A DNA stretch of 64,000 bases from Siphonodentalium dalli (Eukaryota > Mollusca > Scaphopoda > Gadilida > Siphonodentaliidae): NCBI GenBank assembly GCA_032622095.1, contig CP136066.1:5231784-5295783 (forward strand). The letters are read 5' to 3'. The notes under the pieces were generated by a model. It worked only from the letters and a program-made list of their open reading frames with translations. It had not been told where the DNA came from and did not search any database. The stretch's first letter is position 1. Every line of letters begins with the position of its first letter. The position numbers and the translations under genes were made by a program. This document shows, piece after piece, positions 19,916-26,760 of the stretch.

Positions 19916-20509
19916 ATGGATCCAAGATTACAGAGTAACAACCTACAACATTTACGAAAATTTGCATTAGAAGTTTTAAAGAATACAAAGTGGGTTTCAC
20001 CATACGTTAACTGTTTTAGGTGCAACTCGAGTTCACATTGGGCTTTTCAATGTGATGGCACTACGAAAAAGAAGATTGATCAGATGAAAAAATCATCATT
20101 GACGCTGAGTGAATCTACTCCTGGGAAGTCTACTTGGACGCACACATCAGACAACGATGATCTCACACCATGTGATGTAATGGACATTGATCAAACTGAG
20201 ACATCAACTAACGAGATCGCGGATATGAAAGCTGAAAGTGGGGAACAATGGAACTCAACCGCGATATCAATTAACGAGATCGCGGATGTGAAAACTGAGA
20301 GTGATGAATTATACGCCTCAACCGAGGTATCAAATGATGAAATCACTATTCTAAACACGGAGGATTCGCAGATGGAAGTGATAAATGCTGTAGCCAAAAG
20401 CGCTAACGATACTGAAATTAAGCAGACCACTTTGCCTAGCAGAAAGAGAAAAAGATGTTTATCGCGATTATCTTCCAAGAAAGTTATGTTATTTAAAAAT
20501 AGTGAATAA
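19916..20509 (+). CDS. CCHC zinc-knuckle accessory protein (197 aa)
   Basis: Intact frame on the plus strand. Residues 33-46 (CFRCNSSSHWAFQC) form a perfect C-x2-C-x4-H-x4-C zinc knuckle, a single-stranded nucleic acid binding motif. The middle is acidic with two to three imperfect repeats of about 30 residues around NEIAD(M/V)K(A/T)ES. The C-terminus has a nuclear-localisation-like SRKRKRC. It is divergent from the polymerase and probably expressed with it, so a role in replication or in nuclear RNA handling is plausible but unproven. The stop codon overlaps an AATAAA poly(A) signal (20505-20510). Confidence 0.65.
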   Translation: MDPRLQSNNLQHLRKFALEVLKNTKWVSPYVNCFRCNSSSHWAFQCDGTTKKKIDQMKKSSLTLSESTPGKSTWTHTSDNDDLTPCDVMDIDQTETSTNEIADMKAESGEQWNSTAISINEIADVKTESDELYASTEVSNDEITILNTEDSQMEVINAVAKSANDTEIKQTTLPSRKRKRCLSRLSSKKVMLFKNSE

Positions 20510-20548
20510 AATATTATTGATTTTATTTGTTTCGTTTTTTAGCAATTT

Positions 20549-20597
20549 CAGAGCATATCTTTTGAAAAATTTGGGTGGCCCTGAAAAGGGCCGTTTA
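20549..20597 (-). terminator. histone-type 3' stem-loop and downstream element, copy 2
   Basis: On the minus strand, 19 nt after the stop of the YPDL gene: GGCCCT-TTTC-AGGGCC (20577-20592), a perfect six-pair stem with a four-base TTTC loop, followed by ACCCA (20572-20576). After a 13-nt gap comes AAAGATATGCTCTG (20550-20563). This is the arrangement of metazoan replication-dependent histone genes: stem-loop for SLBP, cleavage about 5 nt later, then a purine-rich element for U7 snRNA. Confidence 0.8.
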
Positions 20598-20611
20598 AAT
20601 TGTTTGCCGAG

Positions 20612-20965
20612 TCAATAAAATTCAGACAAATCCGGATAAAGCCCACCCTTGTTGTATGTGGGTCTCCAGTGTGGATTCCACACGTATTTCGCTGCCTCAG
20701 TGGTAATCCACCTTGGTAGAGGTCTTGGAGGATTAAATTCAGACAAGTCTGGATATAATGCCTCCTCCTTATACGTAGGGTTCCACTCTGGAGTTTCCAC
20801 ATACACCTTGGGAGGACTGGGTCTCCGTCTTTGCAGGAATTCTTGAACTCCAGCTCTAATGGCTATATTATGGCTCTCCGAATCTCTAACATTCTTCTGC
20901 CAATGCTTTAATCGAGCATTGGCAGAGAATTTTAGCAAAATTTTCTCTTTTAGTTTAGAGAACAT
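20612..20965 (-). CDS. accessory protein with two YPDL motifs (117 aa)
   Basis: The frame is open from 20989; ATG 20965 (MFSKLKEK) is preferred because it is the first ATG far enough from the TATA-like box at 21001-21008. N-terminal half is basic and helical. The C-terminal half is a duplicated unit of the form W-N-P-x-W/x-P-T-Y-x-x-x-x-L-Y-P-D-L-S-E-F, with proline-rich spacers (PPRPLPRW, RRRPSPPK). YPDL fits the YPxL late-domain consensus that binds ALIX of the ESCRT machinery, here present twice. No other domain is recognised. Confidence 0.55.
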   Translation of the reverse strand: MFSKLKEKILLKFSANARLKHWQKNVRDSESHNIAIRAGVQEFLQRRRPSPPKVYVETPEWNPTYKEEALYPDLSEFNPPRPLPRWITTEAAKYVWNPHWRPTYNKGGLYPDLSEFY

Positions 20966-21000
20966 TTTGAAGATAAAAAAACGATACACTGCGGTCCATA

Positions 21001-21177
21001 TTATATGAAACGCGCGGACGCCGCTGACGACGTCATCGCATATTTCACCAAATTTTCCCGAACGTCAAAACAAGTGTGTTTCTTTTTGTTAAAAGAAACA
21101 CACTTGTTTTGACGTTCGGGAAAATTTTGTGAAATATACGAAAACGTCGTCAGCGGCGCCCGCGCGTTTCAATAAAA
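21001..21177. promoter_or_regulatory. shared accessory-gene promoter module, palindromic pair (copies 2 and 3)
   Basis: Two 80-bp arms (21007-21086 and 21091-21170) are inverted copies around a 4-bp centre, with a few differences. Each arm reads outward: AAAAGAAACACACTTG, GACGTTCGGGAAAATTT, a GTGAAATA block, a GACGTC-like block and CGCGCG, followed by a TATA-like box (TTATAT complement at 21001-21006; AATAAAAAA at 21171-21179). It drives the YPDL gene to the left and OTU-like protein B to the right. TTCCCGAA inside the module resembles an E2F-type core; that reading is tentative. Confidence 0.75.
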
Positions 21178-21209
21178 AACAGATATTCCCATTCTTAATT
21201 CATACCGAA

Positions 21210-21638
21210 ATGGATTACCGAGATCTGTATCGGAGCTATTTGGAGGATGGGATGCTGGTGCGAGGTGTGTTTGGGGATGAACCACAGATGCTATGGAAGG
21301 CTTTGAGTTTAGCCGAAACGGGAACTATAGATAACTGTTTTGATATCTATAGGTACACCGTTATGTTGATGACCGACAACAGAGATCGGGTGTTTGGACT
21401 GCCACCACGGTGGTTCCAACATACCAGATTGCTGGGGACATCAAGATTGATGGTACGACTTGCGGCTACATCACTACAGCGGTCTATCATAATCTTCTCA
21501 GGGCAACAGGTGTACGAATTCGCACCGCTCTGGGGGATACAGACAGGCCGGCCATGCAATTGTGCCATTTGGTTGCGACGGTCCCAAGACAACTTTCAGC
21601 TGTATTCAAACCCGAACACATCATGCGGTTTCTTTTGA
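21210..21638 (+). CDS. OTU-like accessory protein B (142 aa), active-site cysteine replaced
   Basis: The frame is open from 21129; ATG 21210 (MDYRDLYRSY) is chosen because it lies about 35 nt past the TATA-like box and matches the start of the paralogue at 7722. The block F-G-D-E-P-Q-M-L-W-K-A-L-S (from residue 21) resembles the D-G-N-C-L-W-R-A-L-S signature of OTU deubiquitinases with methionine in place of the catalytic cysteine. The later LAATSLQRSIIIFSGQQVYE matches the following OTU helix and strand. No clear catalytic histidine is seen near the end. Best described as a divergent OTU-like pseudoenzyme; other folds are possible. Confidence 0.5.
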   Translation: MDYRDLYRSYLEDGMLVRGVFGDEPQMLWKALSLAETGTIDNCFDIYRYTVMLMTDNRDRVFGLPPRWFQHTRLLGTSRLMVRLAATSLQRSIIIFSGQQVYEFAPLWGIQTGRPCNCAIWLRRSQDNFQLYSNPNTSCGFF

Positions 21639-21647
21639 AACCATCCA

Positions 21648-21695
21648 AAACGGCCCTTTTCAGGGCCTCATAAATTTTTTTAAAGATACGCTCTG
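21648..21695 (+). terminator. histone-type 3' stem-loop and downstream element, copy 3
   Basis: Fourteen nt after the stop of OTU-like protein B: AAAAC then GGCCCT-TTTC-AGGGCC (21652-21667), a perfect stem with TTTC loop. After 14 nt comes AAAGATACGCTCTG (21682-21695). The immediate 3' flank is TCATAAA rather than ACCCA. Confidence 0.8.
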
Positions 21696-21886
21696 AAATT
21701 GCTACTGAACAATTTGATCATTCTTCCTGGAGATAATGTTCACATAATTTCTTCAAAACCAAATTCATTCATCATGAACTTGGAGAGAATGTTCACATAA
21801 TTTATCAAAGAATACTTCCCTAACAATAAAAAAAAAACCCACTACCACCATTCATATCTATAATACGCTCATCATATAGCATAATA
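21696..21886. other. spacer between convergent accessory genes
   Basis: AT-rich spacer between two converging stem-loop ends. It contains two copies of AATGTTCACATAATTT and an A-run. No gene seen. Confidence 0.5.
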
Positions 21887-21935
21887 CAGAGCGTATCTTT
21901 CGTGAATTTTAAGTGTCCCTGAAAAGGGCCGTTTA
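21887..21935 (-). terminator. histone-type 3' stem-loop and downstream element, copy 4
   Basis: On the minus strand, about 19 nt after the stop of the coiled-coil gene: AAAC then GGCCCT-TTTC-AGGGAC (21915-21930), the same stem with one mismatch (pair 2). After 14 nt comes AAAGATACGCTCTG (21887-21900), identical over 14 bp to the element of copy 3. Confidence 0.75.
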
Positions 21936-21949
21936 AAATAATATAAAAA

Positions 21950-22391
21950 TCATTTCTTTTGTTTCTTCATAACTGTTAAATCTGTCCCGAGTGATCCAAA
22001 TGTTGCTCGCTTCGTAGGTTCTTTCTGGAAACCATGTACCTCAATTGGTATGTCAATCGTGTGAGGTTTCAAGTTGATTGTACATTCAGACGGTTTTTGT
22101 GTTAATTGTTTCCGTAAATCCTTCATTTCCTGCCAAATATTCCGTAACAATTTTGTCTGTTCTTCCCATTGTGAACTGTTTGTATATAACAGGTTGAGTT
22201 ATTTGTTGTGTTTTCACCGGCGGTGTATACACTGGTTGTTGATCCGTTCGCGGATACACCATTGGTATCTGTTGCTGTTCCACACGTGGCGTCACATTTC
22301 CTGCATACAGTGGAGTCGACATTTGCGTTGTTGCAGGAACATGGTCGTACTGTACATCAATAGTCTTGAGAAATTCCGTTACTGGATCCAT
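21950..22391 (-). pseudogene. accessory protein, Gln/Pro-rich with C-terminal coiled coil, frame-shifted
   Basis: First piece 22391 to about 22165: MDPVTEFLKTIDVQYDH, then a region rich in Q, P, V, Y and T. Second piece, about 22170 to 21950: an E-E-Q-T-K-L-L-R-N-I-W-Q-E-M-K heptad-like helix, then a basic end (TDLTVMKKQKK). The pieces are in different frames; the change lies near the GGG at about 22165-22172, just after QFTMG, displaced by one extra or two missing bases. If taken as one gene it would be about 146 codons, like the other accessory genes. Unrecognised. Confidence 0.5.
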
Positions 22392-22455
22392 GTTTCAAAA
22401 TAACGTTAACGTTACAATTTACGCATCTAATGACGTTAACATTTTTCGAGAACCA

Positions 22456-22538
22456 AGTATATGGGACGCGCGGGCCTCGTTGACGACGTCATGCGTATTT
22501 CACCAAATTTCTCCGAACGTCAAATCGGGTGTGTTTCT
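22456..22538 (-). promoter_or_regulatory. shared accessory-gene promoter module, copy 4
   Basis: Same block order as the other copies, reading leftward: AAAGAAACACAC, GACGTTCGGAGAAATTT, GTGAAATACGC, GACGTC, CGCGCG and a TATA-like CATATAC at 22457-22463, followed by the start at 22391 and its leader. A decayed mirror arm is visible to the right (about 22555-22605: AAAAACACCGATTTGAC, then CGGGAAAATTTT), so this was once a palindrome like 21001-21177 but has no gene on its other side now. Confidence 0.7.
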
Positions 22539-22656
22539 TTTTTGTCAAAAACATCATATTTCTATGAATAAAAACACCGATTTGACTCGGGAAAATTTTA
22601 TCTGTACCATTTTACCATTATCTTATAACATATTTCACTGAAAGGTAACTTCTGCA

Positions 22657-23117
22657 AGTGCATTTTACAACGCTATCGTCTTCGAATTTATTCGAAGACT
22701 TTCGCTTTTGTTAAATATGCACTGGTAAAGTAACTCAATTTACCAACACATCTATTTTTTCTCGGTATTATTCTAAGTTCAGTTAGTCCAGCGAAGGGGA
22801 GCGCCCTTCGCTTACCACACTGACATTAGAATCGGAGAAAAAATCGATACGTTGGTAAATTGTGCTCTTTTCTGTCAAAAATCCCTTCGAAGCGCTCACC
22901 TTACTCATTGGAATCTAACACAACCTCTAGACCGATCCTGGGCTGTCACTCTGGCCCACCCCCTCGCTCGATGTCACTCTGGCCCATGGGCCAGAGTGAC
23001 ATCGAGCGAGGGGGTGGGCCAGAACAAATCCAAACCCGTCGCTCGATGTCACTCTGGCCCATGGGCCAGAGTGACATCGAGCGACGGGGGTGGGCCAGAA
23101 TGACAGCCAATACTACT
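22657..23117 (-). repeat. right terminal inverted repeat of the Polinton
   Basis: Complement of 6763-7224. The tip (22941-23108) is the same double palindrome of GTCACTCTGGCCCA motifs; the CGAAGGGGAGCG/CCCTTCG and TTCGAATTTATTCGAA palindromes are conserved. The outer end abuts the target duplication CATGTG at 23118-23123. Confidence 0.92.
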
Positions 23118-23123
23118 CATGTG

Positions 23124-23707
23124 TTAGAGGTAATAGTCTGCAGTTGCGACCTAGAACCCATCCCCTAGTCTGGGATTGTTTGAAAAACCTGGACGTTAAC
23201 CTGAGAGAATACAGATTTCTGGTACCGATGTGATGTTATTAATTTTATTGTAAATCATGCGCGCTCAGCTGGCTTAACTGCAGAGTATTGTTTCAGTCTA
23301 CTCGCACTGTTAATAATATACACTTTCCAAGGATTAAGCCTGCAGCATACTTCCTGTGAATATCGGTTAAAATGAACGAGTTGTTTCCCATAGTGTTAAC
23401 ATTATGTCCCAATCCGTGCAGGAGTCGATTAATTGGTCCAAGTGTCCCGTCAATCCTAGCGCATAATTTGAATTAAAAAATATTCCGTGTAAGAGAGCTT
23501 TTCCAGTTAATATTTCCTCGCTTCCATAACAACCGTCAGCAAACTTTGAAAACAAAAATTCACCTACCCCTATAGCATTTCTCATCCCAAATTTCCACAA
23601 TAATACATATAGTTCATATTGAGAATCTGATTAGGAACTGCATATGTTTTACTTTTATGCATTTATTTTCATGAAGATAACACACAAATCAGCTGCAAGG
23701 GATGTTG
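23124..23707. other. unique intron-like DNA right of the Polinton
   Basis: No gene seen. A segment at about 23390-23560 is similar to sequence near 26990-27100 (GGAAGCG / TAACTGGAAAAGCTCTC), suggesting an old dispersed repeat. Confidence 0.4.
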
Positions 23708-23711
23708 TTAA

Positions 23712-24102
23712 CCCTTTACCCAACAAACCGGCCAAAACCGGCCAAATAAAGCTTCAACAGCCTAAAATATCTTGGGTCTGTCTCAATAAAACCATACAAA
23801 TATGGATATCATTGGAACCGCCTCATTGACCACATTGTGATAGTTACAGGTATGCCCTGTGCCAATGCATTCTCTTATATATGCGAGTCGACCATAGGTC
23901 GCCTCGCATATATAAGAGAATGCATTGGCCTAAAATAAATCTTTGTTTAACACTTTTTACCATTTTTTCTTACATTATTTAACAATATTATATTTTTTAA
24001 TGTGTTAAGCCGTGCATTCTCTTATATATGCGAGGCGACCTATGGTCGACTCGCATATATAAGAGAATGCATTGGCACAGGGCCGTTCTGTTGGGTAAAG
24101 GG
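23712..24102. mobile_element. TTAA-flanked foldback MITE, copy 2
   Basis: Same family and orientation as 1097-1488, with TTAA at 23708-23711 and 24103-24106. Near-identical, including both internal hairpins. Confidence 0.85.
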
Positions 24103-24106
24103 TTAA

Positions 24107-24589
24107 CCCGTAGAATAGTGTCCCTGTACTTTTCCAAGAACAAGAACAACATTCAATAATTCGACCTAATTAGTTCCTTGTAACCTATATGTACGCGCGT
24201 TTAGTTGTCGATGGATGTGGACGACAAGGATAACTAGGAAATGACAGTATTTTATTCAATGGACAATGAACTCGCATTGGTTGCGGGGGTCTTCGGTTCG
24301 ATTTTTTCTGAAATATGAATTGTGTTCGGAGCTAATAATGCAGCCACTCATTTCCCATTTGGTTTTAAATTATTGCTGTATTGAATAATAATATAATACT
24401 AAATAAATAACAGAGCAAAACAACATGTAAGCATCAAATTTAAATTGAAACAATAGCAACTGTTAGCTCGGGTCCTAATATAATTGTGGGCGTAAGTTGA
24501 TATCACGGGTTCGGACAATCTTTGGTCAATGAATGAGATTTTTGTGTAGATAATTTTGTTGTATTCAAGATTATCATTATATATAATAC
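24107..24589. other. noncoding stretch
   Basis: AT-rich, no gene or repeat recognised. Confidence 0.4.
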
Positions 24590-26367
24590 TAGCCGATGAG
24601 CCCGACGTTGTCCGGGCTATTCAAAAACCCAGCCCGACATTACCCGTTTCCGATATGTGGTCTGCGCATGCGCGAAGCTGGCGTCGCACGGGCTCGGCGA
24701 CCCGATAAAAGGCGTATCCGGGGCAAGATACATTCACATACCAAATTTCAAGTCGATAGCTCGATCCACCCGTTTCCGAGATCTCGTCTGCGCATGCGCG
24801 AAGTACGTTGTCCGGGCTATTCAAAAACCAAATTTCAAGTCGATAGCTCTACCCAGCCCGACGATTTCAAGTCGGTAGCTCTACCCGTTTCCGAGATCTG
24901 GTCTGCGCATGCGCGAAGCTGGCGTCGCACGGGCTCGGCGACCCGATAAAATTCGTATCCGGGGCAAGATACATTCACATACCAAATTTCAAGTCGATAG
25001 CTCCACCCGTTTCCGAGATCTCGTCTGCGCATGCGCGAAGTTGGCGTCGCACGGGCTCGGCGACCCGATAAAATTCGTATACGGGGCAAGGTACATTCAC
25101 ATACCAAATTTCAAGTCGATAGCTCCACCCGTTTCCGAGATCTCGTCTGCGCATGCGCGAAGCGGGCGCCGCACGGGACGACGACGTCCAACGCCTGGTC
25201 AAACTACACACACGTACCAAGTTTCGTCCCGATCGGTCCAGAATCGTAGATTTGTATAAATGACAAACATACAGACAAACATGCAAACATACAGGCAGAG
25301 GTCTTCAAAATATATATGAGACTAGCCGATGAGCCCGACGTTGTCCGGGCTATTCAAAAACCAAATTTCAAGTCGATAGCTCCACCCGTTTCCGAGATCT
25401 GGTCTGCGCATGCGCGAAGCTTGCGTCGCACGAGCTCGGCGACCCGATAAAATTCGTATCCGGGGCAAGATACATTCACATAGCAATTTTCAAGTCGATA
25501 GCTCCACCCGTTTCCGAGATATGGTATGCGCATGCGCGAAGCTGGCGTCGCATGGGCTCGGCGACCCGATAAAATTCGTATTCGGTGCAAGATACATTCA
25601 CATACCAAGTTTCAAGTCGATAGCTCCACCCGTTTCCGATATCTCGTCTGCGCATGCGCGAAGCTGGTGTCGCACGGGCTCGGCGACCCGATAAAATTCG
25701 TATCCGAGGAAAGATACATTCACATACCAAATTTCAAGTCGATAGCTCCATCCGTTTCAGAGATCTGGTCTGCGCATGCGCGAAGCTGGCGTCGCACGGG
25801 CTCGGCGACCCGATAAAATTCGTATCCGGGGCAAGATACATTCACATAGCAAATTTCAAGTCGATAGCTCCACCCGTTTCCGAGATCTGGTCTGCGCATG
25901 CGATAGCTCCACTCGTTTCCGAGATCTCGTCTGCGCATGCGCGAAGCTGGCGTCACACGGGCTCGGAGACCCGATAAAATTCGTATCCGGGGCAAGATAC
26001 ATTCACATACCAAATTTCAAGTCGATAGCTCCACCCGTTTCCGAGATCTCGTTTGCGCATGCGCGAAGCTGGCGTCGCACGGGCTCGGCGACCCGATAAA
26101 ATTCGTATTCGGTGCAAGATACATTCACATACCAAATTTCAAGTCGATAGCTCCACCCGTTTCCGAGATCTCGTCTGCGCATGCGCGAAGCGGGCGTCGC
26201 ACGGGCTCGCCAATACGACAACGACCGCCGCCTGGTCAAACTACACACACGTACCAAGTTTCGTCCCGATCGGTCGAGAATCGTAGATTTGTATTAATGA
26301 CAGACAAACATACAGACAGACAGACAGACAAACAAACAAACAGAGGTCTTCAAAATATATATGAGAT
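24590..26367 (+). repeat. two tandem copies of a composite repeat with 122-bp internal units
   Basis: Two elements (24590-25320 and 25321-26367) each begin ACTAGCCGATGAGCCCGACG and end in a CAGACAAACA-rich tail closing with TTCAAAATATATATGAG. Between head and tail are about five and about eight units of about 122 bp (CCACCCGTTTCCGAGATCT, then TGCGCATGCGCGAAG, then CGACCCGATAAAATTCGTAT). The tail resembles the 3' ends of RTE-like non-LTR elements and SINEs common in invertebrates; the class is uncertain. The many overlapping open frames, on both strands, are by-products of the repeat. Confidence 0.75.
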
Positions 26368-26499
26368 GTACAATTCACGTTTTTGTTTCTGGCTGGCATT
26401 TATGTGAGATTTGGTCAGATTATCGAGCTCGTTATATTTCTATACCGGTAAATCGCGGTGCGCACCGTATTAAACTGTCCTAAACTGTCTTAATGTCGT

Positions 26500-26760
26500 A
26501 TAGTAGCTAATCACTCGAATGTCTCGTATAATCCTTCCTCGTAATGAATCAATCGAATTTCCCGTATCCAACATGTATTGGGTTAATTCGAATGTCTCGT
26601 ATCCAGATGTCTCGTATCCAACATGTAGGTTTAGCTCGAAAGTCTCGTATCCAACAGGTAGGTTTAGTTCGAATGTCTCGTATCCTATCCGACATGTAGT
26701 TTTAGCTCGAATGTTTCGTATCCAAATGTATCGTATTCAACATGTATGTTTAGCCTCATA
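26500..26760. repeat. degenerate short tandem repeat
   Basis: About seven imperfect units of around 33 bp around TCGAATGTCTCGTATCCAAC. Noncoding. Confidence 0.6.

Larger units (their letters stand above)
6763..23117 (-). mobile_element. Polinton/Maverick (adintovirus-like) element, complete but decayed
   Basis: A 16,355-bp element bounded by perfect 6-bp target duplications CATGTG at 6757-6762 and 23118-23123. It begins AGTAGTATTGGCTGTCA and ends with the complement, the AG...CT ends and 6-bp duplication expected of Polintons. It encodes the full diagnostic set: protein-primed family B polymerase, rve integrase, FtsK/HerA-like packaging ATPase, adenain-like protease, and double and single jelly-roll capsid proteins. 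Almost all core genes lie on the minus strand and are packed end to end. Polymerase, integrase, ATPase and major capsid frames are interrupted, so this copy is not autonomous as read. It sits in the candidate intron of the receptor-like gene, in the same orientation. Confidence 0.95.

Noticed and set aside
21410-21673. Plus-strand frame of 87 codons overlapping OTU-like protein B
   Set aside because: The other frame keeps similarity to its paralogue to the end, and this frame runs into the 3' hairpin.
24596-26407. Many overlapping frames of 60-156 codons on both strands
   Set aside because: All are translations of the 122-bp repeat units in alternate frames.
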